From an uncultured Acetatifactor sp. (GTDB lineage: Bacteria; Bacillota; Clostridia; Lachnospirales; Lachnospiraceae): a stretch of DNA of 64,000 nt. Shown here piece by piece: positions 23,878-33,375 of the stretch. Position 1 is the stretch's first letter, and each line of letters opens with the position of its first letter. Position numbers and translations under genes: made by a program. The notes beneath the pieces were generated by a model. It searched no databases, had not been told where the DNA came from, and was given only the letters and a program-made list of their open reading frames with translations. The stretch is from the NCBI GenBank assembly GCA_910580225.1, contig CAJTXE010000003.1, forward strand, positions 87,600-151,599, given 5' to 3'.

Positions 23878-25653
23878 ATGAGTGCTTTGACCGATGATAA
23901 GATAGAATCCACCTATGAGGGAAATGCCCTGCTGCATTTGCTTTCCTATATGAAACCTTATGTGGGCTGGGTAGCCGTATGTCTGGTTCTGGTTCTGGTA
24001 CTGACGGGATTTGACCTGTATCGTCCTATGCTGATCGGGGATGCCATTGACCTGTTTGAGACGCAGGGGAACTATGATGTGATTCTGGATACCACCTTGA
24101 AATACGGCATTGTACTGGCTTTGAGTTTTGTATTTAATATCAGCCAGACCTGGCTGCTGCAGAAGATGGGACAGAGTATCATTCTCACGGTGCGTAAAGA
24201 ACTGTACGCCCATATTCAATCTCTGAGCAGTCGTTATTTTGACCTGACGCCGGTGGGAAGGCTGGTAACCCGGGTTACCAATGATGTAGAGGCGCTGGAT
24301 GAGATGTATTCCGGTATATTGGTTAGATTATTCCGGAATATCGTGAAAATCATCGGTCTGGCGGTGGTTATGCTGATGCTGGACTGGAAGCTGGCCCTGA
24401 TTTCTTTCGTGCTTCTGCCGTTTGTGGCGGTATTGACAGTGATTTTCCGTAAGATTGCCCGCAAGACATACCGCATTTCCAGGACCCGGTTGACGGATGT
24501 GAACACGTTTTTGTCCGAGAACATTTCCGGTATGCGGATCATTCAGATTTTCGGCAGAGAGAAACGGAAATTCGAGGAATTTGATGACAAGAATTATAAG
24601 TTTTACAGGGCAGGTTATCGGGAGATGATGGTATTTGCCATTTTCAGACCCATTATTTATATTCTGAGTATTATTTCACTGATGATTGTCCTGGGAGTAG
24701 GCAGTTCAGATGTGATGAACAATGTGATTTCTATCGGTACATTGTATATTTTTGCACAGTATATCCAGTCCTTTTTTGAACCGATCCAAGAGCTGGCGGA
24801 GCAGTTTTCCACGCTGCAGTCCTCTATTGCGTCAGCGGAGAAGATCTTTACCATCATGAGCGAGGAGCCGCTGGTAAAGGAGGATGAGAAACCCGTGGTT
24901 CTGCCCCGGGTGAAGGGACGTATCGAATTCTCCCATGTATGGTTTGCCTATGATAATGAAAATTTTGTGCTGCGGGATGTATCCTTCGTGATAGAGCCGG
25001 GCCAGAAGGTTGCGTTTGTGGGCGCTACCGGTGCGGGAAAGTCTTCGATCCTGAATTTAATCGGACGGTATTACGATATTCAGAAGGGAAATATTTATAT
25101 AGATGGCGTGGACATCCGGCGGCTGAGCAAAAAGCAGCTGCGCAGCGCTATCGGGCAGATGCAGCAGGATGTATTTATTTTTGAGGGGGATGTGGAATAC
25201 AATATTCGCCTGCATAATGAGGAGATTACTCTGGATGAGGTGAAAGCCGCTGCGGAATATGTGAATGCTTCTCATTTTATTGAGAAACTGCCAAAAGGGT
25301 ATCAGGAACCGGTGTCTGAGAGGGGATCCACTTTCTCCGCAGGAGAGCGGCAGCTGCTGTCCTTTGCCAGGACATTGGCTCACAAACCGAGTATCCTGGT
25401 GATGGACGAGGCTACTGCCAATATCGATACGGAAACCGAGCTGTTGATTCAGGAGGCTCTGGAGAAGCTGATGCAGGGACGTACCACCATCATGGTGGCC
25501 CATCGTCTCTCTACCATTCAGCATGCGGACTGCATCATGGTGATGCATAAGGGAAAAATCAGGGAACAGGGCACACATCAGGAGCTATTGGCCCAGGACG
25601 GGATCTATAAAAAGCTGTATGAGCTTCAGATTCACCATGAGGCGACAGCTTAG
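23878..25653 (+). CDS. ABC exporter half-transporter (heterodimer subunit 2)
   Basis: 591 residues from ATG 23878, five bases after GGAGGT. Six transmembrane helices precede the ATPase with Walker A GATGAGKSS, a non-canonical signature FSAGERQLLSFARTL, Walker B ILVMDEATANID with intact catalytic Glu, and IMVAHRLST. The altered signature here and the altered Walker B of the upstream protein would meet in the same, degenerate ATP site of the heterodimer, which fits the known asymmetric exporters. The likely role is multidrug or lipid export. Confidence 0.93.
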   Translation: MSALTDDKIESTYEGNALLHLLSYMKPYVGWVAVCLVLVLVLTGFDLYRPMLIGDAIDLFETQGNYDVILDTTLKYGIVLALSFVFNISQTWLLQKMGQSIILTVRKELYAHIQSLSSRYFDLTPVGRLVTRVTNDVEALDEMYSGILVRLFRNIVKIIGLAVVMLMLDWKLALISFVLLPFVAVLTVIFRKIARKTYRISRTRLTDVNTFLSENISGMRIIQIFGREKRKFEEFDDKNYKFYRAGYREMMVFAIFRPIIYILSIISLMIVLGVGSSDVMNNVISIGTLYIFAQYIQSFFEPIQELAEQFSTLQSSIASAEKIFTIMSEEPLVKEDEKPVVLPRVKGRIEFSHVWFAYDNENFVLRDVSFVIEPGQKVAFVGATGAGKSSILNLIGRYYDIQKGNIYIDGVDIRRLSKKQLRSAIGQMQQDVFIFEGDVEYNIRLHNEEITLDEVKAAAEYVNASHFIEKLPKGYQEPVSERGSTFSAGERQLLSFARTLAHKPSILVMDEATANIDTETELLIQEALEKLMQGRTTIMVAHRLSTIQHADCIMVMHKGKIREQGTHQELLAQDGIYKKLYELQIHHEATA

Positions 25654-25686
25654 GCAAAAGAAATTGAGGAAGGGCAGGGACATGTT

Positions 25687-26223
25687 GTGCTGAAAAATGC
25701 TGTCACTGACGAACAATTGAACCAGATCAGGACGCTGTATGAGATCTCCTTTCCGAAATCGGAGAAGAAATCCTTTCAGATGATGCTTCAGAAGCGGGGA
25801 CTCTTCGAGTTTCTGTCAATTGAAAACGAAGAAGGGAATTTTTGCGGATTGGCGATTATGGTACTGTCCGGCGAGTTGGTTTTGCTGGATTATCTTGCGG
25901 TGAAGCCGGAGTGTCAGGGCGCTGGTCTTGGTAGCATTGTACTGAGAGAGCTGCAGGAGCGTTATGGACGGGAAAGAATTGTGGTGGAGATCGAAACCAC
26001 CACGGGTTTGGAGGCGGAAAAGGCAGAGAATCTTCGGGACAGGCTCCGGAGAAAAGGGTTTTATCTCAAAAACGGAATGAAACCTGCGGATTTTCATGTA
26101 AAATTGTTGGGTGTGGAGATGGAGGTGCTGACCTTCGGCAGGGAATTGACCTTTGAAGCATATGTCTCAATCTATGAGAAGGTATTTCCCGGAGAGACAG
26201 GGGATAAGATATGGCTGCTGTGA
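25687..26223 (+). CDS. GNAT-family N-acetyltransferase
   Basis: 178 residues from GTG 25687, after GAGGAAGGGCAGGG. The acetyl-CoA motif is VKPECQGAGLGSIVLRELQERYG (seen as PECQGAGLGSIVLREL, about residues 75-90), preceded by the strand LVLLDYLAV and followed by VEIETT and the GFYLKNGMKPADFHVKL segment. The C-terminal 40 residues may cap the active site. It follows the exporter by 33 bases, so it is probably in the same transcript. Substrate unknown. Confidence 0.83.
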   Translation: MLKNAVTDEQLNQIRTLYEISFPKSEKKSFQMMLQKRGLFEFLSIENEEGNFCGLAIMVLSGELVLLDYLAVKPECQGAGLGSIVLRELQERYGRERIVVEIETTTGLEAEKAENLRDRLRRKGFYLKNGMKPADFHVKLLGVEMEVLTFGRELTFEAYVSIYEKVFPGETGDKIWLL

Positions 26224-26279
26224 GCAGGAACAGATGCTCCGGGCAGGCAGGAAATATAGAAAAAGGAGTGCAAGAGGAA

Positions 26280-27530
26280 ATGGCAAAGGGATTAAGCAGT
26301 GAAGTAAAGCAGGCACTGCGGGACATTTACTATCAGGAGAGGACCGGCCGGGGGAAGGCAGCATTTTCCCTTTTGGAGAAGGCTTCGGCGGCCGGGGACG
26401 GAGATGCCAGCTGTGTACTCGCAAGATGCTATTGCGGGCATCAGTATGTGTGGAGCGGTCATGGTTTTCCCGAAGATGACGACAGGGCTACTGCACTGCT
26501 GCATAAGTCCGTGGAGCAGGGCAGTGCGCTTGGGGTGTTGGTGGCAATGCGTACCGGCGAGCTGACGCCGGAGCTGGAGGCCAAGATGCCCTTTGCCAGT
26601 CTCCAGGAGGCCTTTGATCAGGCCCAGGAGCTGGCGGAATCCGGAGATGCTTTCTGTCAGTATGTGGTGGCTAACTCTTATTTCTGGTGGGATTTTATCA
26701 GGATACAAAACAGGTCCAGAGAATCTTTTCCGAAGGAGGATGGGGCTTTCAATGCCGCCTATAAGGTTTATTTGAAGGAAAATATATCCAAATGTGAGGA
26801 TTTGTTCTGGAAAGCGCTTCGGGGCGGAATGTATTTTGCTGCCAATAATCTGAACCGTTATTACACCCAGGGAGACGAGGATATTATTCTGCCTCAGCCG
26901 GAGAAGGCCAGGGATCTCTGGAAGATCGGAGCGGAATACGGTCATCCTGTCCATCAGTCCATCTATGCAAAGGATCTGGAGAAGGAGGGACGGAAGGAGG
27001 AAGCTTTCTACTGGTTTAAGCAGGCAGCGGAGGGCGGCGAGCCAGGAGGATGGTGCAATGTAGGGCACTGCTACATGGAGGGAATCGGTACTCCAAAGGA
27101 TGAGGCATATGCCGTGAAGTGCTATGAGAAGGAACTTCCCACCGGCAACATTACCAGCCATAATATACTGGGAGAAGCTTATTTCCTGGGAAAAGGGGTG
27201 GAACAGAACTATACAGAGGCTATTCGTTTGCTGACTTATGCCTGCGATAAGGGAAGTAAATATGGTCTTTTCTATTTGGCAAAATGTTATTTTAACGGCT
27301 GGGGCACACCGCAGGATTATGTCCGGGCACGTCAGTATCTGGATAAAGTAGATTGGAATTACTGGGAAGCGGACTATTTGCGGGGATTGCTGTATGGGAA
27401 TGGCCTGGGGGTTGCAGCGGATATTCCGAAGGCAGTGGGTTTTCTGCAGAAGGCAGGGGATCATCCGGAAGCCAGGGCGGAGCTTGCGAAATATAAGAAG
27501 ACACTTTTCGGTAAATGGGTACGCCGCTAA
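26280..27530 (+). CDS. Sel1-repeat (TPR-like) protein
   Basis: 416 residues with no signal peptide or membrane helix. From about residue 215 onward it carries Sel1-type repeats of about 36 residues: EEAFYWFKQAAEGGEPGGW, YAVKCYEKELPTGN, YTEAIRLLTYACDKGSKYG and YVRARQYLDKVDWNYW. The N-terminal half contains more divergent copies. Sel1 repeats form solenoids that scaffold protein complexes. The binding partner is not evident. It follows the acetyltransferase by 56 bases. Confidence 0.85.
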   Translation: MAKGLSSEVKQALRDIYYQERTGRGKAAFSLLEKASAAGDGDASCVLARCYCGHQYVWSGHGFPEDDDRATALLHKSVEQGSALGVLVAMRTGELTPELEAKMPFASLQEAFDQAQELAESGDAFCQYVVANSYFWWDFIRIQNRSRESFPKEDGAFNAAYKVYLKENISKCEDLFWKALRGGMYFAANNLNRYYTQGDEDIILPQPEKARDLWKIGAEYGHPVHQSIYAKDLEKEGRKEEAFYWFKQAAEGGEPGGWCNVGHCYMEGIGTPKDEAYAVKCYEKELPTGNITSHNILGEAYFLGKGVEQNYTEAIRLLTYACDKGSKYGLFYLAKCYFNGWGTPQDYVRARQYLDKVDWNYWEADYLRGLLYGNGLGVAADIPKAVGFLQKAGDHPEARAELAKYKKTLFGKWVRR

Positions 27531-27618
27531 AAGGCGGTATTGCATATGAAATAGAGACTTCCCGTCACGGGGGTATCATGAGATAAAATGGTAAAAAAGA
27601 GTTATACAGAATAAAAAA

Positions 27619-27712
27619 GGGCTGTCGCATTCAGAAATTTTACACCTGATACAGGATGTCTGGTAACCAGGCATATCTATATCTGGTGTCTATGCCATGA
27701 ATGCGGCAGCCC
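27619..27712. repeat. Long nested inverted repeat, MITE-like or large terminator
   Basis: GGGCTGTCGCATTC (27619-27632) pairs with GAATGCGGCAGCCC (27699-27712) over 14 bases with one G-U. Further inside, ACACCTGATA pairs with TATCTGGTGT (nine of ten), and the tip is CTGGTAACCAG. A-rich and T-rich tracts flank both ends, so it can end transcription in both directions. The arm resembles termini of IS1182-like insertion sequences as I recall them. No transposase is inside. The rest of 27531-27908 shows no gene. Confidence 0.55.
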
Positions 27713-27908
27713 CATTTTTTGCAGCAGTTTAGTGTCTTTTCGTATAAACTGAGTTGCAGCCAGACAGAGATTGGTGGTAAACTAGGAAGGAAGGACTGAG
27801 ATAACCGGCCCGAAGGCATGTGCAGAGGGCGACGATATCTCATACGAAAAGCGATATCTGAAGACCGAAAAGATTCGAAAATAAAATAAGTGAAAGGGAA
27901 AATCATCT

Positions 27909-29405
27909 ATGCAGAAATACATCATGGCTCTTGACCAGGGCACCACAAGTTCCCGCTGTATCCTGTTTGATAAAAAGGGAACAGTCCATTCCATGTCACA
28001 AAAGGAATTTACCCAGATTTATCCCAGGCCGGGCTGGGTGGAGCACAATCCCAAGGAAATCTGGTCCACTCAGCTGGCGGTTGCAGCAGAATGCATGGCT
28101 ATGGCCGGTGTAGATGCGGAGCAGATTGCCTCCATCGGCATTACCAACCAAAGAGAGACTACGATTGTGTGGGATAAAAACACCGGAGAGCCGGTATATA
28201 ACGCTATTGTATGGCAGTGCCGTCGTACCTCGGACATGATAGAGGAGTTAAAAAAGGATGGATTTGACCTGAAGATCCGGGAGAAAACCGGACTGGTGCC
28301 GGATGCATATTTCAGCGCTTCCAAGATTGCCTGGATCCTGAGGAATGTTCCGGAGGCTATGGAAAAAGCGGAGCAGGGAGAACTTTTGTTCGGCACAGTA
28401 GATACCTGGCTGATCTGGAATCTGACCAGAGGCAGGATACATGTGACGGATTATACCAACGCCTCCCGTACCATGCTGTTCGATATTCACAGACTGGTCT
28501 GGGACGGTGAAATTCTGGAACGTTTCGGTATTCCTGCGGGGATTCTCCCGAAAGTGCGCCCTTCCAGCTGTATCTTTGGTTACACGGACAGGTCTGTTCT
28601 GGGAGGAGAGATTCCCATTGCGGGGGCGGCCGGAGATCAGCAGGCAGCATTGTTTGGACAGTGCTGTTTCGAAAAAGGTGAAGTCAAGAATACATACGGA
28701 ACGGGCTGTTTTCTGCTGATGCATACGGGAGAGAATGCCATTATCTCCCAATCAGGTCTGTTGACGACCATGGCAGCCGGAACTTCAGAGAAGCCGGAAT
28801 ATGCCCTGGAAGGGAGTGTATTTGTGGCGGGGGCAGGGATACAGTGGCTTCGGGACAGTATGCGGATGATTCGGGATGCTGCGCATTCACAGAGATACTG
28901 TGAGGCAGTAGAGGATACAGCGGGAGTCTATATGGTGCCGGCATTTGCCGGAATGGGGGCGCCTTACTGGAATCAGTATGCCAGGGGAACTGTGGTAGGG
29001 CTGACCCGGGGCTGTACCAAGGAGCATTTTATCCGGGCTGCGCTGGAATCCATTGCCTATCAGACGGCGGATGTGATCGGTGCCATGGAGCAGGACAGCG
29101 GACTCTGCCTGAAAAGCCTGAAGGTGGATGGGGGAGCCAGCGCCAATGATTTCCTGATGCAGTTCCAGGCAGACATTGTGGATAGCCGGGTTCTAAGGCC
29201 GGAATGCATAGAGACCACGGCCCTGGGAGCGGCTTATCTGGCAGGACTGGCGGTGGGGTACTGGCAGGACAAGGCAGAAATACGGGCAAACTGGCAGATC
29301 GGCAGAACCTTTGAACCAGTGATGGAGGGAGGAAAGAGAATGGAACTTCTGAAGGGCTGGAAGCGGGCTGTGAGATGTGCGCTGGCCTGGGCGGAGGAGG
29401 AATAA
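27909..29405 (+). CDS. glpK: Glycerol kinase
   Basis: 498 residues, the normal length for GlpK. The FGGY-kinase N terminus MALDQGTTSSRCILFD binds ATP phosphate. NQRETTIVWDKNTGEPVYNA, here represented by TNQRETTIVWD and IVWQCRRTS, are diagnostic for glycerol kinase, as are GAAGDQQAALFGQ and VDGGASANDFLMQ. It phosphorylates glycerol to glycerol 3-phosphate in the cytoplasm. The ATG follows GAAAGGG. It has no glpF or glpO neighbour, so it is a stand-alone gene ending at a shared bidirectional terminator. Confidence 0.97.
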   Translation: MQKYIMALDQGTTSSRCILFDKKGTVHSMSQKEFTQIYPRPGWVEHNPKEIWSTQLAVAAECMAMAGVDAEQIASIGITNQRETTIVWDKNTGEPVYNAIVWQCRRTSDMIEELKKDGFDLKIREKTGLVPDAYFSASKIAWILRNVPEAMEKAEQGELLFGTVDTWLIWNLTRGRIHVTDYTNASRTMLFDIHRLVWDGEILERFGIPAGILPKVRPSSCIFGYTDRSVLGGEIPIAGAAGDQQAALFGQCCFEKGEVKNTYGTGCFLLMHTGENAIISQSGLLTTMAAGTSEKPEYALEGSVFVAGAGIQWLRDSMRMIRDAAHSQRYCEAVEDTAGVYMVPAFAGMGAPYWNQYARGTVVGLTRGCTKEHFIRAALESIAYQTADVIGAMEQDSGLCLKSLKVDGGASANDFLMQFQADIVDSRVLRPECIETTALGAAYLAGLAVGYWQDKAEIRANWQIGRTFEPVMEGGKRMELLKGWKRAVRCALAWAEEE

Positions 29406-29456
29406 AATATAGGATCTATGGGAAAAACAGTATGTGGAGTGATTATATCAGACAAG

Positions 29457-29492
29457 AAGGGAGGCTGCCGTATTATAACGGCGGCCTCTCTT
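29457..29492. terminator. Bidirectional terminator between glpK and the chemoreceptor gene
   Basis: AAGGGAGGCTGCCGT (29457-29471) pairs with ACGGCGGCCTCTCTT (29478-29492) with two wobble positions. A-rich and T-rich ends on both sides suit the two convergent genes. Confidence 0.8.
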
Positions 29493-29501
29493 TCAGTGAT
29501 C

Positions 29502-31178
29502 CTATCTCAGTCGGAAGCGGTGGACGGAAAGTTTCAGTTCCTCTGCCTGATCGTTCAGTTCTCTTGCAGATGCCGCTGACTTTTCTGCTGTGGCGGCGTT
29601 GGTCTGGACTACCTCTGAGATCTGTTCCATACCCAGAGTGAGTTGTTTCAGTGACTGGGACTGTTCTACGGCAGATTCAGCAATCCTTTCAACCATTTCT
29701 GCTGATTTTCCGGCACTGGAGATCACTGCAGCAAGGGCCTGCGTTGTATCTGAGGACAGAGAAGCACCATAGGACACCAGCTGCATGGAGCTTTCAATCA
29801 GCTGGGTAATATCATGCGCGGATACAGAGCTTTTGTTTGCCAGGCTCTGGACTTCATCTGCTACCACAGAAAAACTTTTGCCGGCTTCCCCTGCCCGTGC
29901 CGCTTCCACAGATGCGTTCAGCGCCAGAATTTTGGTCTGGAAGGCAATATCTTCAATGGTTTTGATGATGCCGCCGATCTGGTGAGAAGATTTGGAGATA
30001 TCCTCCATAGCTGTGGTAAGCGCTTCCATTTTCTGGTCACAGATCTGCAGCTGCATAGCAGCATCTTCCGAGGCTTTTCTGGCATCATCTGCATCCTCAG
30101 AGGTACGATCTACCTGTCTGGAAATATCCTGAATACTTGCAGACAGTTCCTGGACGGCAGCTGCCTGCTGCACACTGCCGCTGGAAAGTGTCTGGGCATC
30201 TGACGCCATTTGTTCCGATTCCGCGGAAACCTGTTCTGCCGTGAAATTAATTCGGGACAGGGCGCTGTTGAGTGAGTCCAGGATCTGCTGCATGGCTGCC
30301 TGAATGGGGGCAAATTCCCCTAAATAATCGTTTCCGACGCTGAGGTTCATATTTCCTTCGGCCATCTGAGCCAATATGTAATTGATATCCTGTATATATT
30401 TCTTCAGTTCCCGCTTGGTATCGTGAATGGATGCTACCAGCATTCCGATCTCCGAAGTATTGGCTTCCAGAGAAAACCGGGCAGATAGGTTTCCGCCGGA
30501 GATTTCTCCCATCTGATTCTTTACTGCGATTACAGGGCGCATGATATGTACTCTGGTAATCACCATATTTAATAAAGTAATGACACCCACCATGGCCAGG
30601 GCACAGAACATTGTCAGTTTGATATAGTCTTCCCTCTGCTCCAGTGCCTGCAGCTCCTCCAATGCCCTTATATCCAGTGCGGAGAGAAATTCTTCTTTCA
30701 GCGCATTGATCTGTGCTATGGAGGTACTGTACTCGGTTCCATATACATATTCAATTGCTTTTTCCCGTTCGCCGGCCTGTACCTCTTTCATGGCCTCCTC
30801 CTCCAGAGGCACCAACCCGTTGGAGATAGAGGACATCTGATCAATCATCGCCTGTTCCTGGTCAGTAATCCCAATTTCCTGAAGTGCCCCAAGGCCTTTT
30901 TCACGGTTTTGCAGTTCATTGATTTCATTCCAGTAATTGTCGTAATGCTCCTGCATCCCGGTGGCGGCGAACGCCCGTACTTCATTGGTCAGATAAGCCG
31001 AACCATTCATGAACCGGTTTGCGTTATAGGTCAGTTCAAACCGTTCCGCACTGGCAGTGTTCAGCTGTTTGCTCACATTGCTGTATGAGATCAGAGAAAA
31101 AACCAGAAACAGCAGTGCCAGAATGGAAATTCCGTTCAGGATCAACATCAGGGTAGATTGCTTCATTGCTTTCTTCAT
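29502..31178 (-). CDS. Methyl-accepting chemotaxis protein
   Basis: 558 residues. A transmembrane helix (about 10-32) and a second near 190-212 enclose a helical four-helix-bundle sensor domain, followed by HAMP (RVHIMRPVIAVKNQMGEISGGN) and a long coiled-coil signalling domain. The conserved hairpin tip reads EDIAFQTKILALNASVEAARAGEAGKSF, of which AFQTKILALNASVEAARAGE is visible as the CheA/CheW contact. The start follows GAGAGGAG. It lies 33 bases after pepF and may be cotranscribed. No flagellar genes are in the window, so it may sense for another output. Confidence 0.93.
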   Translation of the reverse strand: MKKAMKQSTLMLILNGISILALLFLVFSLISYSNVSKQLNTASAERFELTYNANRFMNGSAYLTNEVRAFAATGMQEHYDNYWNEINELQNREKGLGALQEIGITDQEQAMIDQMSSISNGLVPLEEEAMKEVQAGEREKAIEYVYGTEYSTSIAQINALKEEFLSALDIRALEELQALEQREDYIKLTMFCALAMVGVITLLNMVITRVHIMRPVIAVKNQMGEISGGNLSARFSLEANTSEIGMLVASIHDTKRELKKYIQDINYILAQMAEGNMNLSVGNDYLGEFAPIQAAMQQILDSLNSALSRINFTAEQVSAESEQMASDAQTLSSGSVQQAAAVQELSASIQDISRQVDRTSEDADDARKASEDAAMQLQICDQKMEALTTAMEDISKSSHQIGGIIKTIEDIAFQTKILALNASVEAARAGEAGKSFSVVADEVQSLANKSSVSAHDITQLIESSMQLVSYGASLSSDTTQALAAVISSAGKSAEMVERIAESAVEQSQSLKQLTLGMEQISEVVQTNAATAEKSAASARELNDQAEELKLSVHRFRLR

Positions 31179-31211
31179 AAATAGACTCCTCTCGGTGCAG
31201 TGGAAAAAACA

Positions 31212-33008
31212 TTATACCAGCTTTTCAATCTCATCCAGAACTTCACCGAAGACATCCATTGCATCCTGAATGGGACGGGGAGTCTCCAGGTCCACACCTG
31301 CGATTTTTAACAGTTCTACAGGAGACTGGGAGCAGCCGCCGGATAAAAACTCTTTGTACCTCGCCACTGCGGGAGCGCCTTCCTTCAGAATATTCCGGGC
31401 AATGGCCACTGCGGAGGAGAAACCGGTAGCATACTGATAGACGTAAAAGTTGTAGTAAAAATGGGGAATTCTGGCCCATTCTCCGGCGATGCAGGGGTCG
31501 GAAACCATATCCGGACCAAAGTATCTCTGGTTCAGCTCATAGTAAACCTCATTCAGTGCCTGGGCAGTAAGGCTTTCTCCTGCTTCCGCCATGGCATTGG
31601 TTTTCTTTTCGAATTCTGCAAACATAGTCTGACGGTATACCGTACCTTTAAAACTGTCAAGATAATGATTCAGCAGATAGGCCCTTTCTTTGGTGTCCGT
31701 AGTGTTTTTCAGCAGATATTCCATCAGAAGTATTTCATTGCAGGTGGAGGCCACTTCCGCCACGAATATCTTATAATGGGAGTAAAAATAGGGCTGTGTG
31801 GTATTGGAATAGTGGGAATGAAGAGCGTGACCCATTTCGTGGGCGAGGGTAAACATATCGTCCAGGGTGTTATTGTAATTCATCAATACATAGGGATGTG
31901 CGCCGTAAACACCGGCGGAGTAGGCGCCGCTTCGTTTTCCCTCGTTTTCATACACATCGATCCAACGGTTGTCAAATCCTTCCTGCAGCAGGCGGATATA
32001 GTCTTCCCCAAGGGGGGCAAGGGCTTTCAGGATGGTCTCCTTGGCTTCCTCAAAGCTGACTTTCCGGCTTGCATCGGAAATAATGGGTGTATAGACATCG
32101 TACATGTGCAGTTCGTCCACGCCAAGGAGTCTCTTGCGCAGACTGACATAGCGATACATTTTGTCAAGATTGGCATTGATGGTAGTCAGCAGGTTATCGT
32201 ATACATTGGAGGAGACATTGTTGTGGCTGACGGCTGCCTCCAGGGTGGAAGAATATTTGCGGGCTTTGGCATAAAACATCAGCTTCTTCACCTGACCGCT
32301 GTAGAGACTGGCCAGGGTATTCTCGAACTGCTTATAGGTCTGATACATTTTATCAAAGGCTTCTTTCCGCACGCGGCGGTCGGTGGACTCCAACAGAGAG
32401 CCGTACCGGCCATGGGTGATGCGGATGGTCTCTCCCTGTTCATCTGTCATCTCCGGCAGCTTCAGGTCGGCATTGTTAAATACGGAGAAGGTCTGGTTGG
32501 GAACGCCGGACATTTCCTGCGTCATGGCCAGCAGGCGCTCCATTTCCGCGGACAGGCAGTGGGGCTTCAGCCGCTGAATTTCCTCAATGTATTTGCGGTA
32601 TGCTTCCAGGCCGGGCTCTGCGGCATAGAAGCTTTCCAGGGTCTCCTGGTCGATGGCAAGGATTTCCGGATCTGCAAAAGCCAGTTTGCTGTACATGTCG
32701 GAATAAGTACTGTGGAGCTTCAGCACCATGGCCTGATTTGCAGTATTGCCCAGGTCCTGGTCACTGAGCCGTTGGGCATAACTGGCTATGGGGCCGGATT
32801 TTTTCTCCATCTCTTCTAATTGAGAGAGATAGGACAACAGATTTTCCGCACTTTCGGCAATATGACCTTCCATCTGTGCCAGACGGGATGCCATATCTGT
32901 TATTTCTGCCATTGCGGTTTCCCAGGAGGCGCGGTCCGGACAAAGGGCGGTCAGATCCCAGGTGAATTCCTCGTTTACTTCGTTTCGTTTTAATAACTCT
33001 TTTGCCAT
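31212..33008 (-). CDS. pepF: Oligoendopeptidase F (M3 metallopeptidase)
   Basis: 598 residues, the usual length. The zinc site is TLAHEMGHALHSHYS (His-Glu-x-x-His) with the third ligand Glu in EVASTCNEILL. The N-terminal lid (about 1-200) and the M3 core (PYVLMNYNNTLDD, YATGFSSAVAIA) match PepF/M3B proteins. It cleaves peptides of about 7-17 residues in the cytoplasm. The start at 33008 has AAAGGA upstream; the open frame runs further, to 33371, but that part is non-coding in character. Confidence 0.95.
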   Translation of the reverse strand: MAKELLKRNEVNEEFTWDLTALCPDRASWETAMAEITDMASRLAQMEGHIAESAENLLSYLSQLEEMEKKSGPIASYAQRLSDQDLGNTANQAMVLKLHSTYSDMYSKLAFADPEILAIDQETLESFYAAEPGLEAYRKYIEEIQRLKPHCLSAEMERLLAMTQEMSGVPNQTFSVFNNADLKLPEMTDEQGETIRITHGRYGSLLESTDRRVRKEAFDKMYQTYKQFENTLASLYSGQVKKLMFYAKARKYSSTLEAAVSHNNVSSNVYDNLLTTINANLDKMYRYVSLRKRLLGVDELHMYDVYTPIISDASRKVSFEEAKETILKALAPLGEDYIRLLQEGFDNRWIDVYENEGKRSGAYSAGVYGAHPYVLMNYNNTLDDMFTLAHEMGHALHSHYSNTTQPYFYSHYKIFVAEVASTCNEILLMEYLLKNTTDTKERAYLLNHYLDSFKGTVYRQTMFAEFEKKTNAMAEAGESLTAQALNEVYYELNQRYFGPDMVSDPCIAGEWARIPHFYYNFYVYQYATGFSSAVAIARNILKEGAPAVARYKEFLSGGCSQSPVELLKIAGVDLETPRPIQDAMDVFGEVLDEIEKLV

Positions 33009-33120
33009 ATTGTTCCTTTCTGCCGCAGTGTCTGTTATGATGGGAAGAAGCCGACAGGAGTCGTATTCGAAAGTTCCGGGATCATGTAGGTGCGGCCTTT
33101 GCAGTTCAACTTCTAATCCT

Positions 33121-33153
33121 ATGGTAGAAAGCAAAGTACTTTCTATCATTATA
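33121..33153 (-). promoter_or_regulatory. Putative pepF promoter with overlapping palindrome
   Basis: On the minus strand TATAAT lies at 33148-33153, with a poor -35 (TTCCCT, 33171-33176). ATGGTAGAAAG (33121-33131) and CTTTCTATCAT (33139-33149) form an 11-base inverted repeat with one mismatch, lying across the -10 edge and the start site. A weak -35 plus a palindrome at +1 suggests regulation. The rest of 33009-33375 is otherwise empty apart from the plus-strand promoter below. Confidence 0.5.
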
Positions 33154-33310
33154 ATATACTTTGATGAAAAAGGGAAGAAAAAGCGAACCAAACATTTTCT
33201 GCGGTATGCTGCAGAGGGAAAAACCAGTTCCCATGGCATGAAGGCCTGAGGGGAACGCTCCGTATCGGCTATGGTATGAAAAGTAACGCCGGATCCCTCC
33301 GCAGAAGCAC

Positions 33311-33338
33311 TTGTAATGAGTGGAAAATGTGGTAAAAT
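33311..33338 (+). promoter_or_regulatory. Promoter of the 33376 aminotransferase
   Basis: TTGTAA (33311-33316), 16 bases, TAAAAT (33333-33338), 37 bases before the start codon. Confidence 0.55.
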
Positions 33339-33375
33339 AGGAAGGGTTAGAACAAACAGGAAAGGATACAAGCTT

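Noticed and set aside
31461..32819. 452-residue plus-strand frame
   Set aside because: Antisense shadow of pepF, whose zinc site and full-length domain are clear.
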